Assembly: GCA_944470555.2 (NCBI GenBank)
Contig: OX104127.1
Location: 158,261,276 to 158,325,275, forward strand
Length of the DNA stretch: 64,000 nt
Direction: 5' to 3'
Source: Heterobilharzia americana
Lineage: Eukaryota > Platyhelminthes > Trematoda > Strigeidida > Schistosomatidae
The notes below the pieces were generated by a model. That model was given only the letters and a program-made list of their open reading frames with translations, was not told where the DNA came from and did no database searches. The translations under genes and the position numbers were made by a program. Positions 34,871-47,514 of this stretch are shown piece by piece. Within the stretch, counting starts at the first letter, position 1, and every line of letters starts with the position of its first letter.

Positions 34871-35319
34871 CTTTGATTGAAATCACTGATTCTTTAAAAA
34901 GCCACTAACTAAAAGATATTTCACGAAAAATTATAGTTTTGTGAGTAATGTACACATACTACTGAGTAGAGTACTCAGTAGTCATTCTGAAACTTGAAAA
35001 ATTCCATCAGAGTTATAAATTACATAAAGCTTGATATGAGTTGAAATTCAATAGCTAGTTATCGATTCACTTCCGAACTCAATAACTGTATGTTTTCACG
35101 AAGTGTATTATCTTCAAACAGTATGATTGGTATTTTACGGTTTTCATAGTTGGTCAGCATCGGTTTGAGTTGCCATACTTCGCAGTAGCATGTAAAGGAC
35201 AATTGTTATTGTTAATCAAAACAGTCAAGCTTTAGAAGGCATCAAAGAGTGATCTACATCTGAGCCTTTATGATCAATTTTCAGCAGTATCATCAAAAAT
35301 CCTCAAACACTGATTTCTA

Positions 35320-36330
35320 TCATCTTGGGGACCCCATCCTGATGGCTTACACCTCTCTGTCAACATTCATGGACTTCATGCTTCCGTGTCACGTCTAGAT
35401 TTCACCATTCTGAACCTTCTGCTAATCTATTTTAGTTTCTATTAGTACAACACGTCAAGGTAGGCCATAAATCGGTGTGGGTAACACAAATTTAAGCTAT
35501 CTCAGTCGATAAAGGTTCATAACGTCCTCAATCAACTTGCCTGCATTGCCTAAAAACCTTGGCGTGAACTAATTATCGCTCATATGATGATTCCACCATA
35601 CACCAGCAATTCTGCGAAGACACCTGTGGTCAAAACTCTATAATCGCTTCACATCTGCTTTTAACGGCCGTGTCTCATAGTTGTAAAACAGGATACAACA
35701 GACTGTAGCGCAGTATACTCGTCCTTTAATAGGTAGCCGGATATCTCGACAGTCGGTGTCAACAACGATGCAAGCTGACAAATACCAAACCGGCCTTCTA
35801 TATTCTAGCCGAGGTTTTGTCAGCAATCAGCTCTTTTGTGCTGACACAACTCCCTAAGTGAGGGATTTAGTGGGATCATTCCACTGCTTCACTCCCTGTC
35901 ATTGAATTGGGAGTGGTTGAAGACCAGTTCTAGAGCATCATGTTACATTTGACAGGTGAGTGACGCATACCAAACATGCTCAGATTTCTGCTCAACACGT
36001 TCAGGAAATCCTGCGTTTTTTCATCGTCTTCACCTAGCAGGACAATATCGTCTGTGTACTCCAAGTCAACCGAATACTCTCCATAGAGTTGATCAATCTT
36101 TGTTAATTTAGACGTATCTAAGGTAATGCCCATTAGTAGGTCCCTGACGAAAATGCAATCATGTCTGGTGAATACTGTTAGTTTTAATCGGTTCAGGTGA
36201 CAGGAATAACCTCCAGACCTACCCTCTTGATGGTCTCTTAGTTCCTCGGTAAATAAGAAAACAGGTAGGATAACGCAGGGAACATCGAAATGTTTACAAA
36301 GTGTAACGTTTATATACACTTACAATGACA
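35320..36330 (-). mobile_element. LINE-II fragment (reverse transcriptase and C-terminal part)
   Basis: On the minus strand a 129-codon frame at 35,930-36,319 contains VDLEYTDDIVLLGEDDEK, a YxDD box with Thr where Ala is usual, then SMFGMRHSPVKCNMML. Further downstream RDIRLPIKGRVYCATV leads to the LFYNYETRPLKADVKRL region, homologous to VLLYGCET at 683 in the copy at 0.5-1.2 kb. It is interrupted by stops and truncated at the 5' side. Confidence 0.75.
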
Positions 36331-36334
36331 CTGG

Positions 36335-36719
36335 CCATTTCTAAGCCTTTCTAGAAGAATATATCCTATTGATTTTGCCTCTTTAGTTAATCTGATGTTG
36401 GAACATTGGTTCACATGCTTTATTTCGAAACTTTGAAGAAACACGATTGGTTGTGAAAGGCTTCAAATTTAGTTTTAAAAAAATCATTTCGCTGTAACCT
36501 AATAGCCAAACAAATGTCTGTAGACTAGATGACTCAGAACCCTAATCCTTATAGGCATACTGATTATGTACAGAGTCTATAACCCATACTTCACTGACAG
36601 AACATCTTCAAAACACAGAAATCCCTTTAGTATTTTAACTCACAGAAGGGTTTTGAGTCATGAAGTGCCTACAACAAGAGTGGATTGGTAGTCGTAAGGT
36701 GAGGAGTTTAGAATGAAAG
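36335..36719. other. Intron sequence without recognised feature
   Basis: AT-rich, no family recognised. Confidence 0.3.
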
Positions 36720-36731
36720 AGTTAAATATGT

Positions 36732-36814
36732 GAAATAATGGAGGATATTTGTAGCTCAGGTGGATAGTCCTGGCTGTATTGTGTTCTCTGAGCCCAGAAA
36801 ACACAATACAACCA
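36732..36814 (+). mobile_element. 83-bp PLE-derived hairpin element with 12-bp target-site duplication
   Basis: Starts gaaataatggaggatatttg, like the 168-bp element at 24.66 kb, and contains gtagctcaggtggat. It then folds back: ggctgtattgtgttctctga to the left pairs with aaaacacaatacaacc to the right. The 12 bp agttaaatatgt flank it at 36,720-36,731 and 36,815-36,826. Confidence 0.8.
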
Positions 36815-37299
36815 AGTTAAATATGTTTCTGTACATCATGGTAACTACGCAACTTCACTGTTTACACGGTCGTATAATAGACTGTTAACCTAACTGATGA
36901 GTTTTACTTACTGAACATCCAAATCTCTAGCTGCTACCTGTAAAATCGTTATTGTTTGCTTCATCTGTAACAGGATTTGTGCTTTCTGAAGAGTGTTACA
37001 CTTGTGTGATTCACCAGTCAATTATCAATCTAGTCCAGCGATTAATAAATTTGTATTGATGTTGTTGTCAGTTCAACTGTTACAAGATACTTTTCTATCG
37101 GAATGTTAAGCAGAAGCTTATCAAAATACCTGGGTTGACCTTTAGTCAGTATTTTTCTACACAGAATCCAGTGTGTCAGAGAAGGTTACTTCAAAGTGAT
37201 TTATCAGGAAATGGAAAATTTCGGCAGATGTTTAAAATCATATGCATTTACCGCCCCCCGTAGTAGACTTACATAACTCTATTTTCAAGATAAGATGAC

Positions 37300-37480
37300 T
37301 TCTGTTGGTTTTGGTGACTAGCAGAGGAATCCAGAAGTGCATTTAACCCACTTTAAACTCGTCAGCTGAATGTACCTGCACCCTAGTTCTCAGTTATGTT
37401 CTTCCCACTGAGGCTTGAACCCAGTACCTTTCGCTTCAAATACCAGAAATGGTTATCGTACCCCAGTAGCTTATTGGACA
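37300..37480 (-). repeat. S3 SINE (Sm-alpha type), degraded
   Basis: In sense: A-box-like aataagctactggggtacg, B-box gggttcaagcc, then gctgacgagtttaaagtggg near 37,345-37,365, with the hammerhead arms decayed. The downstream ctggattcc is S3-like. The sequence to about 37,600 holds an S3 3' part in plus orientation (tatcaaggcatctgcacaag). Confidence 0.55.
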
Positions 37481-37609
37481 ACACTATGACGTCACCAAGA
37501 TGAATATAACGTCATCAATATCTGTCAGTATCAAGGCATCTGCACAAGAGCCCATCTGCCAACAGGGGTAGAGCAATCCGGTCCTGTAAAGCAACAGGAA
37601 ATTACAAGC

Positions 37610-38529
37610 GTCATTACAATAAGATGAATTCATTTGATTTCGTAGGATTTTCGTCAGCTGTAAAAGATCTGAATGAACAAATAAATAATCACATCAACGA
37701 ATATTAACAAACCTTATAAGTAGTGTTTTAAGAGAGCCATCAAACTAGACAAAGGCTATATAGGGCAAGGCTAGGAATGTTCACAAATAATTGAGACAAG
37801 GTTAGAAGCAGGTGTAAGGAGTAGCGCAATCATATGAAAATACTATGTCAATAGAATGGGTGAGTGTGATAAAAATGTCGTGATTATAACAAAAACAGCA
37901 ATATTGAGATGCTAATCAGTCTGAATGTAGGCGTGAAAGTAAAAAATAAATGTATTGGCAAGATTTCTGAGAAAGAAGGAAGGTGGAAAGTCCTAATAAC
38001 CAGGACAATAGTAAATTGTTAACTTTCTCCTTCTGAACACACAGTTCGGCTTGAAATCATTGGATGGTTGCGACTTCGGTAACCAGAGGTAGGCATGAGG
38101 TTTTTTTCCATTGACTATTATAAAGGATTTTTATCAAATCTATTTGATGTCCTGTATTACAAAAAGTGATAAGCCATTGCACTGCTGAATCTGAATGGAC
38201 TTCTGAGAAGTAGACTTTTTGGAATGTGTGCTCCTAGTAGACAACCGCTTCTCTATTCTTTTAACGCACCTGCTACCGTATGTACATGTGAATTGATGAA
38301 TACAGTTAGAGTTAACAAGAGCTGACAATTATTTGAATTTCGATTGTGTAATTACACATGTTGTTTGGTACAGTGAGACAAGTATCGCAGGCAGATAGAT
38401 CTTGGACAGTGCACTCTTAATTCGTTTGTTCATTCTTGACGTAACATCATCTCAGTCGGCAGCGAAAATAAGAAACACCAGTTTCCTTTTAATAGTGTTA
38501 CATCTCTCTGTCTTTCTTTGTTTTCACAG
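37610..38529. other. Intron sequence without recognised feature
   Basis: AT-rich. It ends in a strong pyrimidine tract (ctctctgtctttctttgttt) and the acceptor of exon e4. Confidence 0.4.
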
Positions 38530-38637
38530 TATTTTGGAACAAACTGTTTTTGTACACATAAACCCAAAGTGATCGCTTCCATAAATCTCAATAAAACTTT
38601 GAAAGCTGTTCCAATAGTAATTGCCCAACTCATTCTT
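38530..38637 (+). CDS. Exon e4 of the seven-exon gene
   Basis: A strong acceptor (tttgttttcacag) ends at 38,529. There are 36 open codons beginning YFGTNCFCTHKPKVIASINL and ending in VIAQLIL, and donor gtaata at 38,638. Phase 0 on both sides. Cys residues at positions 6 and 8 are notable, but no known motif is formed. The end is hydrophobic (AVPIVIAQLIL), possibly a buried helix. Confidence 0.7.
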
Positions 38638-38639
38638 GT

Positions 38640-39884
38640 AATATGTTTACCAAAGTTTTAGATTCCAGCTAGGTTTGAAACCACTTAATTATATGCTATT
38701 TCAACTTTGAGTATACAGCTCAGTTACGCCTCTATGCGTTTATGTTTCGACACAGAAATATATATAAACTAGTAAACACACTTGGACGTGGAACAGTGGC
38801 TTATCAAGTGTTGATGTTCGTGATGAAGCTTGTATTTTCTTTTCAATTATGATAAAGTTGGATGCGCAATATATTTTAATAATGACAGATCTTAACCTTC
38901 GTCTCAAAATTCTACTCGCTTCGGTATGGTGGTATGGTTTATAAACTTTGATGGATATATGTTTTTATCTACCTATCTTACACCTTCATCCATCGTCTCT
39001 AATGTACAAATATGATAGATCTTACTTAAAATTCACTTGCGTTGAGTTGTACGGAAATCATGAAAATGTAGAGATTGTTCTGTCCACATACACTTTCTGT
39101 AGACTGGCTACCTTATCGGATAATCTTCTCTTTGACTCAACAGTACATCTAAAAATGACAAGTGACTGTATTTCTTCTCTTTATATGTTACTTTGATATA
39201 ATTTTGTAAGTTCTTTTTAATCCATCAGCTATATTCTAATGCTTCTTACATGATGTTGTTGATGTATCTCTTGTAAGAGGAACCATAACAACCAGATCAT
39301 TAGACAACTATTTCAATATTTAACGTAGGGGGGGGGGGGTTGGTATTAATCACGGCTACACCACCAATCTGTCGAAAGTTTTCACATTCCAACGATTATA
39401 TAATGCTAAAGAATGTTAATAGTTTTGAACACAAGGATATAAGTGAATAAAGAATCTATGTCATAAGAATACATACTCTTGAGTTAAGTAATCATATCAT
39501 TATGATAGTCTAAAAGTAGTAGGTGTACGCTAACTGAAGTCATCTTTATATGTGTAGAAAAATATTCTGCTCTTATACCTCATCATTGAGATAAACTTTC
39601 ACTGATTTTATATTACCAAGGTAAGGCTAAAAATGAAGCAAACATGATAAAGCAAAGTTAATGACTGGCGGAAAATCAGTTCTAAATGACAACTAATCAA
39701 CTATCTAATTACGTTTCAGTCTATTTATTACAAATGTCACACAATGGAGGAATAGTATCATTTACTGGATAACAATGTCTCCGATACAATTTATTGTCCA
39801 TATTCATATCAAGTAACTAACTCCATAACTTCCAGATAGAATTTATATATTCCCAATTTCCTCTCCTTCTCTGTGATGACAAGG
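38640..39884. other. Intron sequence without recognised feature
   Basis: AT-rich, with a G homopolymer of 10 at about 39,329-39,338. Its right end, from about 39,690, is probably the 3' untranslated part of the PLE that follows on the minus strand. Confidence 0.35.
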
Positions 39885-41365
39885 GTAGTAGAATTTTCCA
39901 TATATCTGGGACAGGTGAAGAATCATTCCTATTACTCCAGGTATTTGGTGTTGATTCGATAAACAAAGATTCAGTCGGTTATCAATCCCCAATCCTTTAC
40001 CAAATTAAGTCAGTTCTTAACTCTGTCACTCTATCCCACCCTATTGTGTGATTCTGTGCAATTGCGTGCACAGCTATAGTCGAGCTTTTCTCTAAATTTC
40101 TTATCTTATTACGATCTAGTAATCTTTATTGCTCCGTTATTTTAATCCACCTCAGTCGACTACTTTCACCTTTGTATTTCACCTCGCAATCACTAGAAGG
40201 GATTTGATAAACCAGATTATTTTGTTTAATTGCATAGATAGGGTCTTTCAATCTACAAAGTTTGTTTCTGAGCCAGTTGCTTGGTTTAAATACCATTCTA
40301 ATCTCAGCCAGCCTTATTGAAAATTCTTAGTAATCCTTCTGAGGTCCCTTCCTTGTATGGTAACACAGTAGAGGCTTTGAATTCTCTCTTAACCCTATCA
40401 CCATTATTACCATTATTATAGGAGTTATCATTAATAACACATGTATTACTACCATTACTACGACTGCTAATATTTTTCTTTCGATTTCTTATGAATTTAT
40501 TTATGAATCTAGATGGGTGATTATTGAGACGTAGGGTATTCTTGATGTATCTAATTTCTTGTCGTAGATTTTCTGGTCTACTGGTAAGCTTCTTCGCTAT
40601 ATCACCTAGGCATTTAACTAAACCTACTTTAACTGAAATGAGGTGGGATGATTCGAAGTCTAAGTAGCGATTTGAATAGGTAGGTTTCCTATAGACACTA
40701 GTCTCTAAACTTCCATTTTGTTTTTGTTTAATCTTGCAATCCAATGTTGCTAGTTCACCTTCTTCACTTTCTAAGTCACAGGTAAATTGGATTGCACTCA
40801 CTACTGAATTTACATGTGCCATGAACCTGTTGATGTGTTCCTATTTCAGTACTGTAAACGTATCGTCTACATATCGAACCATATCCTTGGAATAGGACTG
40901 AATGTTTGAACAGCCACCTGTTTCCATCTATCCATAAATATATCTGTGACTATAGAGGATATTGGTGATCCCACGGCAACACCTTCGGTTTGTTTATTTT
41001 GAAACTTAAAAACTGTAGATGTTAGGCACAATCGTACTGCTAGTATGATTTCCTCGATTAGCACCTTAGTTCGATGCGTAAGTTCTTTGTCATCTATAAG
41101 CCCATCTTTAACTGCATGTAGAGCCATGTCGACCGGTATATTTGTGTAAAAGCTAGTTATGTCAAAACTTACCAGTTTTTTTCACTATCGTCTAAGTGTA
41201 TATCGTCTTATCTGTGCTTGAAGTCATAAGAATTGATAAGTCAAGATTTCCAGTGATTTCTTATTGGGCCTAACATCATTGCTAAATATTGAGAAAACTT
41301 GTAAGTCAGAGTGTTTCTAAAATTTACTATAAGCCTGATGGGATAATCTGATTTATGAATCTTAA
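39885..41365 (-). mobile_element. PLE lineage A fragment (RT, linker, GIY-YIG)
   Basis: In minus-strand order: YPIRLIVNFRNTLTYKFSQY (RT start) near 41,280-41,345, VAVGSPISSIVTDIFMDRW near 40,920-40,980, then AHVNSVVSAIQF, TSVYRKPTYSNRYLDFESSH near 40,640-40,710, and VLPYKEGTSEGLLRIFNKAG near 40,310-40,370. GIY-YIG remnants follow to about 39,950. The domain order is typical of Penelope-like elements. The copy is frameshifted and 5'-truncated, and it abuts SR2 fragment J at about 41,366. Confidence 0.85.
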
Positions 41366-43586
41366 TGCCTTCAAGGAAGCTGAAGTTCAAGTACAACACT
41401 CGGGCACTGAAGGACGAAACTACAAAGGACATCTTTGCGGTAGTCATCAAGACAAAATGGGAGATATCGAGGAAAATCCCTAAAGAAAACTCTGTGGATA
41501 AACACTAGAACTCTTAGAAAGCTATGTGGAAGGAAACCTGTATAACCGTATTAGGAGGGAAGAACAAAGAAGATAAGGAATGGATCTCCTCGGACACATG
41601 GAAGCTGATAAAGTAGGGAGAGAAGGATAGTGAAGTAGAAGATAAACCAGTGCAAGGATGCACAACGACAAGAGGAACCGAGTACAATGTATTAAACACT
41701 GGACAAAGAAGTGAAGAAGAGTACCGGCTTGTAGGAGAGACCTGACAACAGTGTATCCAATAACCAGGCTACTGCTATCTGGGAAGAGATCAACACACAT
41801 GAAACCAATAAAAGATGGTGATGGAAATTTAATTAAGAAGTAAGAGAAACAAAGGAAACAGTGGGCTGACCACTTCAAGAAGCTCTTGAAACGACCACCA
41901 CCACCACCACCTGCACTTCATCCAGAAATACCACCTGCCGCCCAGCCACAGAACTACCAGTAAACACAGGCCCTCCAACGAAAGTCGAAGTCCTGGATGC
42001 CATAAAATCACTGAAGTGCGGGAGGGCAGTAGAACTAGATGGAATCCCACCAGAAGCACTGAGAACAGATGCAGGGACAACAACGGACATGCTCACACCA
42101 CTACTGCAGAGGGTGTATAAGGAGGGAAAGACACCTTCCCACTGATTGGAAGAAGGGCTACCCTGTCAAACTTCCAAAGAAGGGAGATCTTAGTGTTTGC
42201 AAGAACTGGAGCGGAATCACTTTCCTGTCCACTCCAAGCAAAATATTAAGCCGCATCATTCTGTAGGGACTAAAGGATGCACTGGATTCAAAACTACGAC
42301 CGGAACAGACTGGTTGGATTCAGGAAGTACAAATCATGTGCGGACCAAATTGCAACGCCGCGCTACACATCATCATAGAACAGAGTATGGAATGGCAGTC
42401 AACTCTCTACCTCACCTCAACTTCATCCACTTTGAAAAGGCCTTTGACAGCGTCGACCGGCAAGTAATTTGACAGTCAGTTGCTTCAATACTACGAAATA
42501 CCACAAACCTTTATCAATCTCATTCAACAACTATATGAAGACGCCATATGCCAAGTGATTCAGAATGCAAAGCCCAGTGATACCTTTGAAGGAAGGAGTA
42601 AGACAAGGTTGCCACCTACTACCACCCATGATAATCCTGATTGTGATCGACTGGGTCATGCAACAAACGGTGAATAGTGAGAAGGGGGTGATACGCTGGA
42701 CCGCAGAAAAGATCCTAGAAGATTTGTTTTTTGCCAGTGATAACTTGTGTCTGATATCGCACAAACTTGAAGATCTACAGGCGGAAAGTAACAAGTTGAC
42801 AGAAGAGGTAGGGTAGGGCAGCGAAGACGGGAGTTCAATTGGATATAGAGAAGACGGAGGTGATGAACATACCCAACTAACAACAACAACATCAAGCTGC
42901 GATCCTCACCAATGGGAGAAGCTTAAAGGAAGTATCCTCTTTCACTTCCTGCCTACCTAGGCAGCATCGTTTCAACTACAGGCTACACAGGCACAGACGA
43001 AGACGTCATAGCCAGCCAGCATCGGAAAAAACAGCAAGATAGGCGACCATTAACCTGAAACCAGTGTGGAGATCTGCTTCACTGCACTCAGCATAAGGAA
43101 GAAGATACGGATTTTCAACACTAATGTCAGTCGAGTCAGTGATTCTATGTGATGGTTGAGAGACTTGACGCGTTACGAAAGGCATTTCCAACAAACTACA
43201 GACATTCATCAACAACTGCCTACACTGGCTCGTTACTGAGGCTCAGATGGCTAGAAATTTTAAGCTGCAAGGAACTGTGGGAACGAATCAACGAAGCAAG
43301 AACCTGTCGGTCAACAAATGTGCACTGGAAGGAAGTGGAGATGGATTGGGCATACAGTGAGAAGACCGACTGGGGACATCACGCATCAGGCCAGTTGCTT
43401 GGGCGGAACCCAGGTTGGAAGTGACGAGTTGGGTGTCTGAGGTGAGAGTGACATGGAAGAGACCGTGTGAGGAGGAAATGAGAGCTTCTGGGCAGTCGTG
43501 GAGCCAGGTTGAAAATATTGGATAGAAGAGAGTGGAATGGAGACGTGCTACTGACGCTGTATGTTCCAGTAGGAATCAAAGAGACA

Positions 43587-43643
<57 letters not shown>
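41366..43643 (+). mobile_element. SR2-like LINE fragment J (inactive subfamily)
   Basis: Runs from the end of the endonuclease part (cttcaaggaagctgaagttc) to the 3' tail. It shares its disabling changes with fragment E. Recognisable pieces: LPKKGDLSVCKNWSGITF near 42,170-42,225 and HFEKAFDSVDRQVI near 42,430-42,471. The YLGS site reads tttcacttcctgcctaccta, two partial repeats. The tail at 43,586-43,643 is (AAT)n of about 19 units. Confidence 0.88.
43586..43643 (+). repeat. (AAT)n tail of SR2 fragment J
   Basis: A pure trinucleotide run directly after gagacaaat at the element's 3' end. Confidence 0.9.
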
Positions 43644-43644
<1 letters not shown>

Positions 43645-43757
43645 GAATCCTAATAGTACTATACATTCTGCTGGGATTGTTTTATTCCTTTATTAATTAT
43701 CTGATTGCTTTTTGTTATTGTTGTTTGGTTTCTTTTACCAAATTTCTTTTACAACAG

Positions 43758-43886
43758 GGTTATCAATCACTGAATGAATTAATCGGCTTATTATATTCAT
43801 GGTCAGAGGAAATGAATTTTCACTGGAGGGAAAGACAATTTTCAGGAGTATATGAAGAGGCTTTAGAAATATCTGGTCTCATACAG
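43758..43886 (+). CDS. Exon e5 of the seven-exon gene
   Basis: Acceptor cttttacaacag ends at 43,757. There are 43 open codons beginning GYQSLNELIGLLYSWSEEMN, with FHWRERQFSGVYEEALEISG following, and donor gtaaca at 43,887. Phase 0. The peptide is acidic and helix-prone, with two Trp. It lies only 115 bp after the tail of SR2 fragment J. No domain recognised. Confidence 0.8.
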
Positions 43887-44019
43887 GTAACAGAAAAAAG
43901 GTAAACTTTTGAAGAATATACATATAATGAATCTTCTGGGTTGGTGGCCACTAGACAACATGAAGCTGCTTACCCTTTAGTGACCAAATCATTGTACAGA
44001 ATCCAGTTCTATGAGAAGT

Positions 44020-44115
44020 CAGTCGTGACCCAGTTAGCTTAGTGGTAACGTGTTTGACCGCAAAACTGGGTGATGTGGATTCGAATTTCAGGCGGCTTAT
44101 CGTTAAAGAAAGCCA
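44020..44115 (+). repeat. tRNA-like SINE fragment
   Basis: A-box-like gttagcttagtggtaacgtg at 44,034-44,053, then actgggtgatgtggattcga. The sequence is close to the head of the 48.6-kb SINE. No hammerhead follows. Confidence 0.5.
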
Positions 44116-44199
44116 ACAAGCATGAAATCTTGGTCAAGCAGGAATTTATGTAGGTCACCTCCATCGATATCCTAAATATAACATACAGTACAGATCCGG

Positions 44200-44690
44200 A
44201 TTTTCAACAGTCATTCAGTAAAGTCAGTGCTTCTATGTGATGATTAAGGGACTTGGCACGTTACAAAAAGCATTCCTAACATACTACAGACAAACATCAA
44301 CAGCTCCCTATGCTCGATAGTGAAGATTGAGATCAGGTGGCCAGAAAGAATAAGCAACAGGGAACTCTGGGTGGCAACGAATCAACCAACCAAGAACCTA
44401 TAGCCAAACAAATATACAGAGGAAGAAATTGGAGATGGATTGGATTGGACATATACTGAGAAGACCGTTTCGGGATATCACACGCCAGCCCAGGCCGTCG
44501 AGTGGAACGCAATGGGGAAACGACGAGTTTGACGTCCGAAGGTGACATGGAGGAGATCGCGTGAGGAAGAAATGAAAGGTAATGGGCAGTGGTGGAGCCA
44601 GGTTAACGAGATTGGAGGGAACAGAGTGAAATGGAGACGTTCTAGTGAAGCCCTATGTTCCACTAGGAACCCAAAGTACAAATAGTAATA
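44200..44690 (+). mobile_element. SR2-like LINE fragment K (3' end only)
   Basis: Covers the last 490 bp of the ORF, from the RIFNTNVKSVLLYG region (ccggattttcaacag) to ccactaggaacccaaag, with a short AATAGTAATAA tail. Several indels. Confidence 0.85.
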
Positions 44691-44699
44691 AACGAATAT

Positions 44700-45725
44700 T
44701 ACTAATATTCAGTGTTCGTGCTAACAGTGTTTCTCCATGCGATGCAAGCATTAACGGATATGGAATAATTTGTGCCATTTAGATTTATGAACAAGGTAGT
44801 ATTTCAGGAGATTACTTTAAATTTAAAAACCTAATGACGGCTAGCTTTCGAAGGTACTCTCTCAGCAAGCTGAGAAGGATCTGGGTATTGTTTTGGATAC
44901 TGCTTGATGGTAAAACCTTGTAGAAGAGATATGAACCCATATCATTCAGTATTACAGCCAGAATCGTTACTACTAAGCTATTGAAGAAAGTATTGACTGA
45001 GTTTAAATGAAAATATTCAAAGCAGTAAGGGAATACTAAGCTACAGATGTCAATAAATGAAATCACTGAATGCAACAATCTATTACAATGTGGACAGCCT
45101 TGGATAAGAAAAAGAATATCATTGCTAACTTAAGAGGTCAAATGAGAGACAACTGTATTGAATTTGTGGTTTTGTGGGGATTTAGAGAGTTTATAGGGCC
45201 TTCATATTCAATCAATAGATATCCTTACAATCTCACTGATACTTTGGCTAGGAGGAAAGTGAAGAAATCAGGATGCCTGTCAACTGTGAAGACGCTGCTT
45301 CCCTCTATATTAAGCTTACAAATAAGAAGAATTTTTCATTAAAAAAGGTTATTAACGACTATATACAACACTGAAATGAAACTATCCCTTTCATCAGACC
45401 AGGATTCCAACAACTAGGCGAAATAACTGATGGAGTTCAGTCAGCTCACAGCACTAAATAACATGAAACTGGTTATCTTCCACTGATCGATCAATCCAAA
45501 AACCTACCAGTTGACGTATTCAAATGTGGACAAGTCTGATCTTTATTACGCCTCTTCCTGTATCTAGTGTAATGTATTTATTCACCGAATCTTACGTAAA
45601 CTATAGCCGATAGTTGCTTTTACAAATATATTCCAAATGAATCAAATTTTAGAATCGTATACTTTTGATCTTCTGAAGCTACATTGGGTCGAATTCCCTT
45701 ATCTATGTTGAAGTATTGTAGGATC
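44700..45725. other. Intron sequence without recognised feature
   Basis: Two opposing frames of about 90 codons (44,812-45,078 and 45,070-45,342) show no family signature or splice context. Confidence 0.35.
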
Positions 45726-45730
45726 GTTAA

Positions 45731-45925
45731 CTCTCGCTCCCGATAGCCTAGTAGATTGGGCTTTGGCGTTTGAAACGATTGGTACTGGGTTCGAGTCACT
45801 CACTGACTGCAGTGTAGGTACATCTAGCTGATGAGTCCCAAATGGGACGAAGCGCATGTCTCAGATTCAACTGATAGCCACCAATTAGACTACTCGACAC
45901 TTTTTCATGAGTCAGTATTTAGAAA
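45731..45925 (+). repeat. S3 SINE (Sm-alpha type)
   Basis: tRNA-like head with A box (gatagcctagtagattggg) and B box gggttcgagtc at 45,787-45,797. The hammerhead has an intact CTGATGA at 45,828-45,834, a perfect stem II gtcccaaatgggac and GAA at 45,849-45,851. Stem III starts with G instead of A, and stem I bases (ctag/tcag) no longer pair well, so activity is doubtful. The 3' part continues to about 45,925. Confidence 0.7.
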
Positions 45926-46007
45926 TTATTATGACTAGGCAACTCATCAGTCTACTGAGACTGTTCGATTGAATTTGGGGGTTTGTGGGGATTTTAAGAT
46001 TTTTTAA

Positions 46008-46215
46008 GTTGGTATTCATCATGGATTGACATCAGTTAAATGAACAATGGAAACTTGGGAGAACTGGACAGCTGTTTCACCCTAGTATGGGATTCCTCAA
46101 CAGTGTGCACCCACAACTCCGCCAGGGATCACTGGTGACTAGCTTCGAGAAGTAATTTGTGAAGTTCCAATGAGAAGTCGTGACCATTGAGGTAAACCTT
46201 GAGGCCATGAGGAAA
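46008..46215 (-). repeat. S1 SINE
   Basis: In plus orientation: tail (ggtattcatcatggattgac), hammerhead complement at 46,067-46,110 (acagctgtttcaccctagta, attcctcaacagtgtgcacc), then a shortened tRNA-like part and the 5' segment (gaagttccaatgagaagtc, inverted relative to the rest). In sense the core is TTGAGGA, with C3 lost. Confidence 0.65.
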
Positions 46216-46389
46216 AAATACTCAGCGACGATATTGGGCAGCGGTCGTGCTATGTCATGAACTGACAAAAGTTGGGAGTATGGATGATTGGGTAGATATA
46301 AAAAAGGTGAAGAATAAGACAAGGGTCATAATGAAGGCGACAATAATAAACTAACTAATTATAATGAAACCGAAGGAAGATTGTGAAAG

Positions 46390-47292
46390 TGTTAAGACTA
46401 TGGTAAGATTAAAGATTGAACATACTTCTTTTGTATACAGACATCAGACTTGAATTGTTGAATTTCCAGTGCTTCTGTTTGCACAACTGTCAAAAGCGTA
46501 CTCCTTTTGAACTATTCCATTTAACTCTATGAATGACACTGAAGTAGGAATTTGGTCGAGTTATGTGTCCAGAGTTGATGAAATGTTCAGAAATTGAACT
46601 GTTAGTTGATTTACATTTTCCCCCGGGACTACTATATAGGATAGTGCTCACAGATACGTTTGAAAAGTGCGCGCTTTGTGCGACCTATATCTCTACATGA
46701 GCAAGTAAATTTGTCGACACACATTGCGATGACCCAAAATGGCAACTTTTTCTTAACGCACTACGGTATCAGTTGCTGACTAGAGAAGCTGGTCTATAGC
46801 TTTACAGAGAAGAATGTCTTCTTCAGTGATCTGGATAACCAATTCTTCAAGAAATCAACGTTCATAGACAAGGTCTTCTTTGGAATTATGAGTACTTTCT
46901 ACGTATTCTGTTTTAAAATTTCAAGTTCTTTTCAATAAATCTGAATGAGTATCCATTTTGCTTGCATAAGAATCTTCCGTAGTTTGTCTAGTTTGTCGTT
47001 GATAGTGTCAGTTGAGCGAATTCTTCCAATTCTTCAAGATAAAGAATCAATCCGATTTCCTTTTTCTAGTTAAAAGTATTCAACTGTAGAAATTCAAGTA
47101 TTGTCCATTCCATTTAGGCTTCTTATAAAATGATCTTTGAAGATGGTCATCTAATCTCTGTTTTAATAAGACGTCGAGAAAATAAAATTCTGAATTTTGT
47201 TCAAGTTCTCATATGAAACTGATTGATAGGTGATAATCATTAAACTTATTAATCACAGTTCCAGTATCTGTATTTTGATTACATATCCTGAA
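46390..47292 (-). mobile_element. PLE lineage C fragment (part 2: after the YMDD motif)
   Basis: On the minus strand, downstream of the SR2 insertion: FRICNQNTDTGTVINKFNDY near 47,230-47,290, a QRSFYKKPKWNGQYLNFYS block near 47,085-47,145, and a GIY-YIG-like KFTCSCRDIGRTKRALFKRI near 46,650-46,720. The domain order is as in other PLEs. Stops occur. Part 1 is at 47,527-47,640. Confidence 0.65.
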
Positions 47293-47304
47293 TGTATCAT
47301 CCAT

Positions 47305-47514
47305 TATTATTATTATTAGTCCCTTGGGTTCCTAATGGAACATAGGGCTTCAGAAGCACGTCTTTAGTGAATTCTGTTCTCTGAGATCTTTTGAACTTGG
47401 TTCCACGACATCCCACAAGCCCTCATTTCCTCCTCATACGACCTCCTTCATGTCACCCTCGGACGTCCAACTCGTCGCTTCCCATAGGGATTCCACTCGA
47501 GGGCCTGACGCGTG
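47305..47514 (-). mobile_element. SR2-like LINE fragment L, 210 bp, inserted in a PLE
   Basis: Only the last 190 bp of SR2 plus a (TTA)n tail complement on the left. It is about 90% like the full-length copy. The 12 bp tgtatcatccat occur at 47,293-47,304 and 47,515-47,526. The insertion splits the PLE's YMDD codons. It is the shortest SR2 copy here with a clean duplication. Confidence 0.93.
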
